Part shown: positions 25,923 through 38,600 of the stretch, one piece after another
How the letters are laid out: every line of letters begins with the position of its first letter
Position numbering within the stretch: the stretch's first letter is position 1
NCBI RefSeq assembly: GCF_000803215.1
Contig: NZ_JSXC01000014.1
Span: 1 to 64,000, forward strand
Direction: 5' to 3'
Length of the DNA stretch: 64,000 nucleotides
Source of the DNA: Pectobacterium fontis
Lineage (GTDB): Bacteria; Pseudomonadota; Gammaproteobacteria; Enterobacterales; Enterobacteriaceae
Position numbers and translations under genes: made by a program
The notes under the pieces: model-generated
Database searches by the model: none
Told to the model about the DNA's origin: nothing
Seen by the model: only the letters and a program-made list of their open reading frames with translations

Positions 25923-28061
25923 TTACGCCACGCTCTGTGCGGTATTTGTCGGTTTGCTGCTTGCTTTCAATATCTGGTCACGCGGGCCATCTGCCACGAT
26001 GCGTCCACCTTCCATGACGATCACGCGGTCAACCAGCTTGAGCAGCGCGGGTCGGTGCGTCACCAGTACCAATGTGCGGTTGGTCAGCCAACTGCTTAGC
26101 TGGTGAATCACATGACGTTCCAACTGTTCGTCCATCGAGGCGGTGGGTTCATCCAGCAGCACAATCTGAGGATTGCGCAACAGCATCCTGCTCAGCAGGA
26201 TCATCTGCCGCTGACCGCCAGATAAACCGCGTCCACCTTCATGAATAATCCGATCCAGACTGGCGGCATCCTGCTGGATCACGCTGAGCGCGCCGCTAAT
26301 TCGCAGCGCCTGTAACAGTTCCTGTTCGGTGGCGTGCGGGTTACCGAGCATCAGGTTTTGCCGCAGGCTGCCGAAGAACAGGCGTGAATCCTGTGACAGA
26401 AACCCGAGCTGGCGGCGAACATCTGCCGGATCGATCTGGCTGATGTCTACACCGTCAATAATGACCTTGCCGCGCGTCGCCGTAGCCTGATTGGCAAGCA
26501 GCTTGAGCAGGGTGGATTTGCCCGCGCCGACTTTACCCAGCAGCGCCACCTTTTCTCCCGGTTTGATATCCAGCTTGCCGATCTGCAAGGCGGCATCGCC
26601 CTGTTCGGGATCGTAGCTGTATTGCACGTTGTGGAACTGGAAATGCCCCTGAAGGATCGGGCAGTGCGCCATTTTACTGGCTTCCGGCCGATCCAGCGGT
26701 TTTTGCAGGATGTCATCCAGCCCGGTCATGGCGGTTTTGGCGTGCTGCCAGCGGGAAAACACCATGGTCAACTGCATGAGCGGGGCGATGGTACGTGAAG
26801 AAAGCAGGCTACAGGCCACCAGCGTACCGGTGGTGATATCGCCCGCCAGCACCAGATAGCTGCCGAACACCAGCATACCGGCATAGGTGAGTTGCTGGAC
26901 GGTCGAGGCCCAGCCGCTAAGCCGCGCCCCCCAGACGCGCTGCTTCATCCCGATTGACGCGCTGACCTCGTGTGTCTGTTCCCACTGGCGCTGGAAATAG
27001 GGTTCGGCCTGTAACGCTTTGATATCTTCGATGCCTTCGATGGATTCGACCAGCACCGCATTACGCAAGGCGCTTTCGCGCATGCCCTCTTTGGCGAGTT
27101 TCGCCATCGGCCATTGCAGCATTAGGCCGGGGATCACAATCAGTGGGATCGCCAGCAAGGGGATCAGCACCAGCGGCCCGCCGATCATCGCCATGATACC
27201 GAGGAAAAGAAAGACGAACGGCATGTCGGCGGCCGCGCCGACGGTCGTCGAGGTCAGCAGTTCTCGCACCTGATCGATTTCCCGCAACTGCGAAATAAAC
27301 GAGCCGGTAGACTTCGGCCGCGCCTCATTTTTTATCGCCAGCGCGCGGGCGAACAGCATACCCGATACGCTCAGATCGATACTCTTGCCCATTAAATCGG
27401 AGACGATGGTGCGCGATAAGCGGATGGCGTACTCTAAGGCGGCGGCAAGCAGTACGCCGAAAAAGAGCACCCACAGCGTCGGGATCGACTGCGCCGGAAT
27501 GACGCGGTCATACACCTGCATGGAAAACAGGATCCCCGCCAATGCCAGAACGTTCCCCACGATAGAGGCGAGAGAGATTTCCCCGATCTGCCGTTTGGCA
27601 CCGAGAAAATGTTGCCAGAACCAGTGCTTACGGTACGGTTTGACGAAATCATCGATGCGAACATCGCGCCCTCGCTCCGCGATGCCGACTAACACGATCA
27701 TTCCCTGACTGGACGTGAGCAGTTCGGTCAGTGTGGCCTGACGCTGAAGGTCGCCGCCGTCATTCAGCCAATAGGTTGCGATGCCTTCATTATTCAAGGA
27801 TTCGATGACGATCACGTCGCCAGCGTCGGTTTCCACCAATACCGGTAACATCTTGTTGCGCCAGTGGATCTTCTCTGTGTGCCGCAGGCTGATGCTCAGC
27901 CCCATCAGGTGGCTGATTTGCTCTAACTGGCGAGCAATAGGCTGCTGTTCGTACCAGCGCATTTGCTGGCGTACCGATTGGATATCGACCATCTGTCCAT
28001 AGTGAGCGGCGGCGCGCGCCATCGCGGCAATCCAGGTTTCAGTTTGGGTAACTTGTGTCAT
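25923..28061 (-). CDS. Type I secretion ABC transporter with C39-like N-terminal domain
   Basis: This 712-residue protein has an N-terminal domain of about 130 residues resembling peptidase C39. It lacks the catalytic cysteine (TETWIAAMARAAAHYG), so it is a substrate-docking C39-like domain. A six-helix transmembrane domain follows (about 160-430). The ATPase domain has Walker A GKVGAGKST, signature LSGGQRQ, Walker B IVLLDEPTAS and the switch histidine in VTHRP. It powers export of the giant adhesin, in the manner of LapB. It is followed closely by the HlyD gene and preceded 39 bases by the TolC-like gene. Confidence 0.95.
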   Translation of the reverse strand: MTQVTQTETWIAAMARAAAHYGQMVDIQSVRQQMRWYEQQPIARQLEQISHLMGLSISLRHTEKIHWRNKMLPVLVETDAGDVIVIESLNNEGIATYWLNDGGDLQRQATLTELLTSSQGMIVLVGIAERGRDVRIDDFVKPYRKHWFWQHFLGAKRQIGEISLASIVGNVLALAGILFSMQVYDRVIPAQSIPTLWVLFFGVLLAAALEYAIRLSRTIVSDLMGKSIDLSVSGMLFARALAIKNEARPKSTGSFISQLREIDQVRELLTSTTVGAAADMPFVFLFLGIMAMIGGPLVLIPLLAIPLIVIPGLMLQWPMAKLAKEGMRESALRNAVLVESIEGIEDIKALQAEPYFQRQWEQTHEVSASIGMKQRVWGARLSGWASTVQQLTYAGMLVFGSYLVLAGDITTGTLVACSLLSSRTIAPLMQLTMVFSRWQHAKTAMTGLDDILQKPLDRPEASKMAHCPILQGHFQFHNVQYSYDPEQGDAALQIGKLDIKPGEKVALLGKVGAGKSTLLKLLANQATATRGKVIIDGVDISQIDPADVRRQLGFLSQDSRLFFGSLRQNLMLGNPHATEQELLQALRISGALSVIQQDAASLDRIIHEGGRGLSGGQRQMILLSRMLLRNPQIVLLDEPTASMDEQLERHVIHQLSSWLTNRTLVLVTHRPALLKLVDRVIVMEGGRIVADGPRDQILKASSKPTNTAQSVA

Positions 28062-28100
28062 TCACATTCCTGCCTGTTTTTATCCAGCGGGTAAACCGAC

Positions 28101-29525
28101 TTACAGCGACGGGAGCGTTTCGCCACTGGCCTGATGACGCTCAATACCCAGCATATCCAGCAGATTATCAACGGCAGCCGCATAGTTAACCGCCGCTTCC
28201 CAACCGTCATATAACGCACCGATACGTGAGGTTTCAGCCTGCAAGACGTCCTGTTCAACGCTGAGCAGGTCATTCAGGCTGCGTTTACCGAGTTTGTATT
28301 CATCCTGATAAACGTTGAGGGTGTAGGTCGCGCTGGTGATTTGCTGCTGACTGGCTTTTTCACGCTGTTGCGCACCGATGAGATCGGCGTAGGCCGTTGA
28401 GGCTTTCTGGTTCATATCCAGTTTCGCCGCTTCGACTTCGGCCTGTGCCGCTTCACGCGTACCTGACGCGGCATCAACGCGCGCACTGACGGCACCGCCC
28501 TGATAAAGCGGGGCTTCCACCACGAGCTGTAGCTGGTCATCCCAATAATGACGTCTGTCGGTTTCATGGCGGGTACGCCCTGCCTGCACGGCAATGGTTG
28601 GCCAGTGCTGGGCTTGCGCCTGACGAATCCGGTGGCGCGATGCTTCCTGCTTGGACTGTGCGCTTAACACCGCGTTACTTTGCTGATAGGGGAGCGTCTT
28701 AAGCGTAATCTTTTGTTGCAGTAACGCATGGGGTAAGTCGGGCAGGGCGGTCGGGAGGACGCCCGTCAACACGCTAAGTTGCGCCAGCGAAGAGCGTTCC
28801 TGCGCCCGGTATTGTTCCCGCGTGGCTCGCATTCCGGCGATTCGGGTTTCCGCCTGCAACGTGTCGGATTGCGTACTAAGACCCGCCTCAGAACGGAGCG
28901 TCGCGATGTCTTTGACCTGACTGAGCGACGTGAGGTTACGCTCCGCTGCCTGCCCCAATTCCTGATAGCGTTTGACTTTCAGATAGGCCAGTAAGGTTTG
29001 CTGACCAACCGTAGTCATCACGCCGTAGAGCTGATAGCGGTAGGCATCTGACAGGCTATGCTGCTCATCAATACTACCGCCCGTCTTACCAAAGTCGTAC
29101 AGGAGCTGTTTCAGCGTGATGCCCGCCGTGGAATTGTTGCTTGTCGTACCGCTGGTATCACTTTGACCGGATCGGCCGACATTGCTGTTCAGGCCGATTT
29201 GCGGGAACCAGGCGCTTTGTGCGACGCGCAGATCGGCTTCGCCGACGCGAATTTGCGCTGACGCCTGGGCGATTTGCGGGTTGCGTGCAAACGCGCGCAG
29301 AATAGCCTGTTTGAGATCCAAACTACCTATCTGCTGTTCTGTCGGCGCGGCTGACCAGTCAAACGCGACAGCCTGAGCGAGCGTCGGTGGACTATAAAAG
29401 GAAAGCCCCCCGCAGACCAACCCGATCGCCAGCACATAATGCGGTGTGTGGCGTGATGTGTGAGTCAAAAAAGTACGATTACGCAGAAAAAATGTGTCTC
29501 TGCTAAAAAATGGGTTGTACATCAA
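28101..29525 (-). CDS. TolC-family outer-membrane channel of the type I system
   Basis: This 474-residue protein has a long signal region ending near PTLAQA. Two homologous TolC/OEP repeats follow, starting LDLKQAILRAFARNPQIAQASAQI and, in the second half, RRHYWDDQLQLVVEAPLYQGG. The coiled-coil helices end in NYAAAVDNLLDMLGI. It forms the trimeric exit duct for the adhesin. First of two adjacent ATGs is used. The gene lies 132 bases after the adhesin stop; two GC-rich hairpins in that gap (GCCGC/GCGGC pairs at 29624-29639 and around 29564-29580) may limit read-through. Confidence 0.93.
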   Translation of the reverse strand: MMYNPFFSRDTFFLRNRTFLTHTSRHTPHYVLAIGLVCGGLSFYSPPTLAQAVAFDWSAAPTEQQIGSLDLKQAILRAFARNPQIAQASAQIRVGEADLRVAQSAWFPQIGLNSNVGRSGQSDTSGTTSNNSTAGITLKQLLYDFGKTGGSIDEQHSLSDAYRYQLYGVMTTVGQQTLLAYLKVKRYQELGQAAERNLTSLSQVKDIATLRSEAGLSTQSDTLQAETRIAGMRATREQYRAQERSSLAQLSVLTGVLPTALPDLPHALLQQKITLKTLPYQQSNAVLSAQSKQEASRHRIRQAQAQHWPTIAVQAGRTRHETDRRHYWDDQLQLVVEAPLYQGGAVSARVDAASGTREAAQAEVEAAKLDMNQKASTAYADLIGAQQREKASQQQITSATYTLNVYQDEYKLGKRSLNDLLSVEQDVLQAETSRIGALYDGWEAAVNYAAAVDNLLDMLGIERHQASGETLPSL

Positions 29526-29656
29526 TAGCCCCTGTTTTCATTACTCTTTGTTTTAGTGCCTTTGCGGCTATTTATGCCGCTATGCGGCTTCTTCGTCGGT
29601 ATCAGCCTTAACGAACCGCTTGCGCCGCGTCCGTGCGGCTGAGGCTTAAAACACCG

Positions 29657-32600
29657 TTACACCATATTGACGAGCAGACCTTGCTGCACCAGCACATCCC
29701 CCAGACTGTTGGCATTACCCAATGATGAATGATGGTAGACATCAAAGCGCTGCCCCTCGATATCGCGCTGTCCTACCGTGCTCCAGGCCCCTTCGCCCGG
29801 AATCAGGTTCACCTGATTTCCTTCACCCCCGACGATCCGCAGATCGTCCTCTGGCTGGTCGGTGATGTTCAGGGCGCGGTCAAGATCCAGCGTGATGCTG
29901 TTGGCACCGTTTTGGCCTAAATCGAAGATTTCCACGTTATCGACTTTCAGCCCCAGCACGGTGAGGTCCAGATTGAGTTCGGTGCCATTCAGTACCAGCG
30001 TATCAATGCCGTCCCCGCCGTCGATCCGGGTAAAGTCGAGCGTTGAAAGCGTAATCAGATCGTCGCCGTCGCTGCCTTCAACCTCCATACCCGTTTGCAC
30101 ACTGCCGTCGGCCAGACTGATAACGACGCCGCCAATGGCATACACACTGTCCTCCACGTCGGTACTGGTGCTGTTGTCGATGGTGGTTGTCTCACTGAGC
30201 GCCGCTGCTGACACGTTTGCGCTGACGCTCAGGGACTGCACATCGGCACCGGTATCGAGTGATTCACTGGAGAGTGAGGCAACCTGAGCCACGCTGCTAT
30301 CGTCAACGTCCACTGCCGCTGTGCTCAATAGCGGTAATCCAATCGCGATGCCAGACGTTAAGCCCGCCGACACCCCGGTGAAGTTACCTGCCTCATCGGT
30401 GACGGAGGCTTCCACGGCGGTTCCCAGCAGCGCGGTCAAAATCGATCCCACGTTGAAGACGTTAATCCCCAACAGCGAACTGCTGAAGTGCGCGCTCCAT
30501 GTTCCATCCGCTCCCACCGTACCCTGTAGCGTCTGGCCGAGCAGTGTGACGGTTACTTTGGCTCCTTGCTGCACATAGCGTGAGGTTCCGCTGACGGTGA
30601 CGCCGTTCGCCAACAGCCCAACGGTGTTGCCAATCAGCGACCCCACTGCATCAATGCCTAATTGCGGCAACTGGTGGGTTTTCACGATCACACTGCCGCT
30701 GACGCTATTGGTGTTGCCGTAGCGATCCGTGACGGTGACACCGATGGACAAGTTGCCATCCGCGATGTTGAGCAAATTGGCGCTTGGTACACTGATGCTC
30801 CAGGTGCCATTGCTGGCGACAGTGGCGCTGAGTACTAGCCCGCCGACGGTCAGCGTGACGTTACCGCCTGCGGCATGGGTTGTGGTTCCGCTGATGAGCT
30901 GATTTATGCCTGCTTCGGCCAGATTCAGGTAGCCATCTCCGCCAAACAGGGAGCCAAGGCTGACGGTTGGCAATGCATGGATACCCACACCGACCGACAC
31001 GCCCGCACTGGTGGTTTTTCCTGCCGCGTTGGTCAGAGAAGCACTGAGGGAAAGCGTGCCGTCAGCCAGACCGCCGAGATCGAGAGGGGACAGACTGACC
31101 GACCAGGTGCCGTTGCTTTGCACCACGGCGGATAGCGTCTTGCTGCCCAGCGTGATTTGAACGGTAGAACCGACAGCATTGGTACTGGTTCCGCTGATCA
31201 CCTGACTGGTGGCGGCTTCTACCGCGTTCAGCAGGCCGTCACCACCAAACAATGGGTTAATCGCGAGCGTGGGCAACGCATTGATAATGACGTTCAGTAC
31301 GCTGGTGGTTTCTCCCACGTTACCCGCCGCATCCACCACACGAACGCCGACATTAGTGACGCCATCCACCAGGGATTTTAAATCGAGACTTGGGATTGGC
31401 AGGCTCCAACCGCCGTTTGTACCGACCGTGGCGGTGTAGGTCTTGCTACCCAGCGTGACGCTGATCGCAGTGCCTGAAGGCACGTTGGTTGTCGTCCCGC
31501 TGATGGTTTGGGCGCTCAGCAAGCTGCTGAGATCCAACACACCATTATTGAACAACGGGTCAAGGGTGATGGTCGGCGGCAATATGGCTACATTGAGACC
31601 GGCGCTAACGCTATTGCTGTTGCCTGCCGGATCGGTGACCGTCGCGCTGACGGTGAGGTTGCCGTTGGCCAGACCGGACAGTTGCAGCGGTGTGACGCTG
31701 GCGCTCCAGGTGCCGTCATTGCCAACGGTCGCATTGAGCGTCAGCGTGCCGATACGTATGACGATGGACGATCCCGCCGCCGCGTTGGTGGTGGTGCCGC
31801 TAATCGTCTGCGTCAGTACCGATTCTGCGGCGTTAAGGAAGCCATCGCCGCCAAACAGCGATCCCAGGCCAATTGTCGGCAGGTTTTTGGCAATGATATT
31901 GATTACGTTACTCACCGTGCTCGTGTTGCCGGCAGCATTGGTGATGGACACTCCGAGCGTCGCACTGCCATCGGCTAACACGCTGAGATCGGACGGTTGC
32001 AGCGTCAGGCTGAATGCGCCATTCGCGCCAACGGTGGACAGGAACGTTTTACCCCCGAGCGTCACTGTCACCTGCGATCCCAGCGCCGAATTCGTGGCGA
32101 CACCGCTAATCGTCTGCGCGACCAGTGCTTCTGCCGCGTTGAGGAAGCCATCGCCGCCAAATAGCGGATTCAGCGTAATCACGGGCTGGGCGAAATCGAA
32201 TTTAATGCCGACGCTGCCGCTGGTGCTATTGCCTACGCTATCCGTCGCGGTGGCGCTGACGGTGAAATCTCCACTGCCCAAGCCTTGCAGAATACCCAAC
32301 ACGCTCGGGGTGACGGTCGCACTCCACTTGCCATCGGAACCGACGGTCGCGGTGGCGATGTGTGAACCTGCAATGCTGAGCGTAATGGTTCTGCCCGCCA
32401 GACCGGTCGCCGTACCGCTGAGGGATTGGTTGACCAGCAGGTCAGCCAGATTCAGTAGGCTATCGCCAAAGGCAGGGTTGAGCGTAATGCTCGGCAGATT
32501 TTTAATAATCGCCGGGATATCTATCGTTTGGCTTGCGATGTTTCCGGCATGGTCGATGACGGTGACGCCCAGCGCCAGCGTACCATCCTGCAAGGCCTGC

Positions 32601-35600
32601 AAATCAAGAGCGGGAACGGATAGACTCCAGGCTCCGCCTGTGCCGACGCTAATTCCGGTGTAAACCTTGTTGCCCAGCGTCACGCTGACGCTGGCGCCTG
32701 CGCTGATATCCACATTACTGACTACGCCGCTGATAATCTGGCTGGTCGCGGCTTCCGCCGCATTCAGCGTGCCATCCGTGAAGGCCACGACGGAATTAAT
32801 GACTGGCAGGGATTTCAGGACATCGATATCAATCAGTTCGTTCTTCACATTGCCGTGCGAATCGACAATCGCGACATTCAACTGTAGCAACCCATCACCT
32901 AATACACCGAGTAACGTCGGCGGCAGCGACACACTCCAGACGCCATTGGCGCCGACGTTGCCTTCCACTGTCGTACCCAACACGGTGACCTGGACTTTCG
33001 CGCCTAAATAATCCCCTGTGGCTGTACCGCTGATCACCTGCGTCACCAGCGATTCGGCCAGATTGAGGATGCCATCGTTACCGAAGATATCGGTAATCCC
33101 AGCGCCGAGCGTCTGGTTTAGCGCGACATCCAATGTGACATCAAGGTGTGTGCTATTGCCTGAGGTATCGGTCAGCGTCACGCCGATGACCTGCGGCCCG
33201 TCAATCAGGCTTTGCAGATCGAGCGCGAGCACCGGAATGGTCCACGTGCCATCAAGGTCGACGGTAGCTGAACCGGTTAACGGCCCGGCGACGAGCGTCA
33301 CTGTCGCGCCGGGTTTACCCGTCCCCGAGATCTCTCCTCCCGCCAACGCTTCAGCCAGCGTCAGGATATTGTCATCGAACAGGTTTACGCTCAGTAACGG
33401 GGTGGCCGTATCGACGGTGACGACCTGCGTACTCGTTGTGGTATTTCCCGCGGCGTCTGCGAGCGTCGCGGTAAGGGTATAGCTGCCATCGGCCAACGCT
33501 GCCAGATCGGCGGCGGGGACGCTCGTACTCCAGATCCCAGTTGACGAAACCTGAGCCGTGTAGGTTTTTCCATTCAGCACTACGCTGACGAGCTGACCGG
33601 CCTCCGTCGTGGAGGCGGTTCCCGTAATCGTTTGTGCGGTACTGATTTCCTTACCGTTCAGCACGTTATCACCCGCAAACGCAACGATATCCAACGTAGG
33701 CGCGATGGTATCGACCAGTACTGTTTTGGTGTCGGTTATTAGCGGAAATGCTGTTACGTATGCGGTGACGTTCACATTACCATCAGCCGTGAAATAGTCG
33801 CTGGCGGCAATGGTGGTTTCCCAGTCGCCATTGGCATCGGCACTGATTAAGCCAATAACGGGTACGCCCCCGATTAACACGGTTATCAGGCCCATCGGCT
33901 GGCTAGACACTTGGCCAGAGATGGTGATATTACCGCTTTTCTCTGCGGCGTTGATGATGTCGTCGGTTGCTATTGTGTCGATCACCATCGTTGATGGCGG
34001 TTGTGTCAGATTGACGCTGAATGGCACGCTGGCTGGTGCCGCTGGGTTACCCGCGTTGTCCGTCGCATTGGCCGTGATGGTGTACGTCGTATTCGCCAGA
34101 ACTTGCAGCGCGGCTGAAGGAATGGCGGTGCCCCAGGTGCCGTCAGCAAGCACTTTCGCCGTGTAATTGACGTTATTCAGGCTGACGGTCACATTTTGCC
34201 CCACCTCCAGCCCGGTGGCGGTGCCGCTGACGATTTGTGCGACACGACTTTCTGCATAGCTGAGGCCATCCAGCCCGGCAAAGGCGGTAATGCTAAGTGT
34301 CGGTGCCGTTTGCGCGATAGTCGCTTCAGAGTTCAGCGTGGTGGTGTTACCTGCGCTATCCGTTGCGGTGATCACGATGGGGTGTGTGCCGTCAGCAAGC
34401 AGGCTAAGCTGGGCTGACGTCAACTCAGCGGTCCAGACTCCGCTGTTAAGCTGCACGGTGAGCGTTTGCCCGCCAAGCGTCAGCGTCATGCTTTGGGCAT
34501 CCCCCGCGTTACCGCTCAACGTTCTGCCCAGCAGGGTGCCCGCTTCCGCGATACTCAGGTAACCGTCGCCAAATGGGGGATTCAACGTGATGGCTGGTGG
34601 TGTGAAGTCGCTGGTAAACAATATCGGCGTAGAGCCGATATTGCCCGCCGCGTCGGTCGCGGTCACCGTGATGGTATGTTGACCATCGCTCAGCGAGTTC
34701 AACGCATTTTGTGGGAGCGTTACCGACCAGTTGCCGTTGTTATCCACCGTCGCCGTGTAGCGAATGCCGTTAAGATCGATCTCCAGTTTCACGCTTTGCC
34801 CATTACCGCTAATCTGGGTGCGACCAGAGAAGGTGAGGGAGGATGCCGCTTCGACGCTACTCAGGATTTCACCAAATGGGTTTACGTCAACAATCGGGGT
34901 CGGTAGCGTCAGTGCAGCACTGACATCGCGCGCAACGCTGGTATTGCTGTTGCCCACCCAGTCGGTGACAGTGACGCTGATGCTGTAATCGCCTTCGGTG
35001 AAGATCGCCAGATCGGTAAGGCTCAGATCGCGGGACCAGCCGCCTAACCCATCCGCAGTGGCGCTAAAGGTGGTGGCTATCAGCGTAGTTTTATTGGTCA
35101 CAGTAATTGTGACTTCCTGGTCTGCACTGGTAATACCGGTCTTACCGGTCAAGGTTTGAATGGCCTGAATTTCAGTCGCGTTGAGGGTGCCGTCGCCAAA
35201 AGGCAGATCCAAGGTCGCGGCAGGCTGGGTGGCGATCAGCACATTTGCTGTGGTCGAGGTGCTACTGCTATTACCCGCCGTATCGGTGACAGTGACCGTG
35301 AAGTTCACCGAGCCATCCGGCAGGTCGAGCAGAGTTTGACTCGCCAGCGCTAACGACCAACTGCCGTCGGCGTTCACCGTAGCCGGAACGCTGGTGCCGT
35401 TAATGCTGACCGATACGGTTTGTCCCTCGTTGCGGGATAGCCCGGTCTGACCGGATAGCGTCGCGCCCGATTGCGCATCAGCCAGACTCAGTTTGCCATC
35501 GCCAAACAGGGTATCCAGCGAGGCGACTGGCACACCCACGATGACGCTGGAGAAGGTTCCGCTTGCTGTACTGGTGTTGCCCGCATGGTCAGTGACGGTC

Positions 35601-38600
35601 ACGTTGATAGTGTGTGTGCCATCGCCGAATGCGGCCAGATCGGCGGCGGGCAGGGTGACACTCCACTGGCCGTTTGCCGCGACGCTGGCATTGTAGGTGG
35701 TGGTTGTCGTGCCGTTGGTGACGGAGACCGACACGCTTTGACCTGGATCGAGAAGCCCCGTTGCGCCTGTCAGCAGTTGATCCACGGTACTTTCTGTCTG
35801 GTTGAGTATGCCGTCAACAAACGGTGTGTCGATGCTGATGGCGAACTGCGTGTGGATGACGACATCCAGCGTACCGCTTGCACTGCCGATATTCCCTGCG
35901 CTATCGGTGGCGGTCACACTGACCTGCACATTACCATCCGCCAGAACATTCAGCGCATTAGCAGGAATGGTTGCGCTCCACAGACCGCCCGCAAGCGTCA
36001 CGCCCGTGACGGTGTAAGCGCCTATCGTGACCTGAATGGGCGTCCCGACGGGAAGATGGGTGTAACTGCCTTCGATGGTCGTTTCTGTTGCCAGTTCCGC
36101 ACTGGTGAGGACATTGTTGTCATACAGCGGATCCAACGTCAGCGTCGGCAGCGATTGCGTTTTTAGCGTGATATCAAGGCCGGTCGTGCTGACATTCCCT
36201 GCGCTGTCGGTCATGCTGGCCTCAAGCGTTTTCACGCCGTCGCCCAACGCCAGCAGATCGTTTGCCGCAATAGCGATTTGCCAGACGCCGTTGCTATCGG
36301 CAACGACGCTATAGACTGCCGTACCGACGTTTATCGTGACCAGAAGACCGGCTTCACCTGTGCCGCTCAGCGGTAGCCCGGCCAGCGCCTCTGCCAAACC
36401 GATATCGCTGGTATCAGCCAGCATGTCGATGGACAGCAGCGGTGGGAGAGTATCGACCGTAAACGGATGCGTCGCCGTAGTCGGGTTTTGCGCGATGTCG
36501 CTGACCGTTACGACCACATCCTGACTGCCCTGCGGCAGATTTTGCACATCGCTGGCGGGAACGGTTGCGCTCCAGTTACCGTCAGCGCCAACGGTCGCCA
36601 GATAAGTTTGGTTATTCAGCGTGACTGTAACGCGCTGGCCCGCCTGAACATTTGTCGTTGAGCCAGCGATCAACAGGTCGGATTGGGTGTCCTGCGCGTT
36701 GATAACATCATTATTGGAGAGCGTCGTGATAGTGATGCGCGGCAGGTTGGCGGTATCGGTGATCACGGTAATGCTATGCGTCGCCGAAATGGGGTTACCG
36801 CTGGTATCCGCCACGCTGGCGCTCACGGTTTGCTTGCCATCCGGCACGTTGCCGACATCCGTGGCGGGAATCTGTACGCTCCAACGGCCATCCGCCCCCA
36901 CCGTGGCAAAGTAGGTTTTAGCGTTAAGCGTGATAGTGACCTGCTGACCCTGTTCCACCTGCTGACTGCTACCGTTGATGGTCAGTGGCAGGCTCGATTC
37001 TGCCAGATTGAGGTAATCATCGGTTGACAGTGTGGCTATCGTCAGGGTTGGCGCGTTAGCTGGATCGGTATCCAGCGTAATCGAGTGGCTGATGCTACCG
37101 ATATTGCCTGCCGCATCTGTCAAGGTGGCGGTGATTGCCGTGAGGCCGTTCGGCAGGTTTTGCAGATCGCCAGCGGGTACGGTGACACTCCAGGTTCCAT
37201 CGGCCTGCGCCAACCCCTGATAGTGTTGTCCATTGATGGTGACGTTGACAATAATCGGGCGACCGCTGTCGTTGACGGGCGATGTACCGCTGATTTCCAG
37301 CGGCAGCAGGCTTTCTGCGATGTTGATGATATCGTCGGTGCCAATCGGGTTGATGGTCAGCACTGGTGGGGTTAAATCCACGAATACGCTGCCCTGAACG
37401 GTGGAAGTATTGCCTGCTGCATCGCTGACGGTAACGGAAATGTTGAGTATTCCGTCTGCCAGCGCCGTCAGAACAGGCGAAGGTATTGGCAGGCTCCAGT
37501 TGCCGCTGCTGTCAACCGTACCGGCGTAAACGGTGTTGCCAAGGGTGACGCTGACGGTTTGACCCACAGCGTGAATCCCCGTGGTGCCGGAGAGTGTCTG
37601 CGCGGTTTGTGCGTCACTGAGGTTTAGATAGCCGTTACCGAAGGGAATATTCAGCGATGCCACTGGCGGGTTATGGATGCTGATGCCCAATTGCTGTGCC
37701 CCCGACAGGGCATTGCCAGCCTGATCGACTGCCGTGACATGCACCGTGATAATGCCGTCTCCCAGCACTTGCAGGTCGGCAGGCTGAATGCTGGCGCTCC
37801 AGGTGCCGTCTGGCTGCACCGTGGCGGTATAGGTTTTCCCGTTGAGTATGACATTGACATCCGTACCCGGCGTGACGTTGACGGCGCTGCCGTTAATCGT
37901 CATACCGCTTGCTGCTTCCAGCGCATTTAACTGGTTATCCCCGGTAATTGGCGCAATAGACAACCCACTCGCGTTAGTATTAACCGTCACGCTGCTGCTG
38001 GAGGTGGCGGTATTGCCCGAAACATCGCTGACGCTGACGCTAATCGTCTGACTCCCGTTAACCAACTGCGTCATGTCGGTGTCTGGAATTGTGGTACTCC
38101 AGCTTCCATTCGACAGCACCTGTGCGGTATACGTTTTGCTATTAAAGCTAATCGTCACCGTCTGGCCTTGCTCCACATTTTTACTGGTGCCGTGAAGCAC
38201 CTGACTGACCTGGACTTCCGCCCCGTCAATAATGTTGTTGCTGGCGAAATTACCAATGATGATGACGGGGGCATTGAGCGGGCTGGCATCAACGTTAATG
38301 CTCTGCGTTGTCGTCGTCGTGTTACCTGCGACATCGGTCAGACGGGTAACGATGCTGTAATTGCCATCGGACAAGCTGCTCAAATCCACTGACGGAATCG
38401 TGATGCTCCAGGTGCCATCACTGCCGACGGTGCCGCTGTAGGTTTTGCCATTCAGCGTGCTAGTCACGGTTTGCCCCGCGTTGGACGGCGAAGTGGTGCC
38501 AGTGAGTGGCTGATCGCTTTGTACCTCGGTACTGTTCAGGATGTTGTCAGTAGCTATGCTGCCCGTTGTTAATGTCGGCGGGGTGAGCGCCACGGTAATC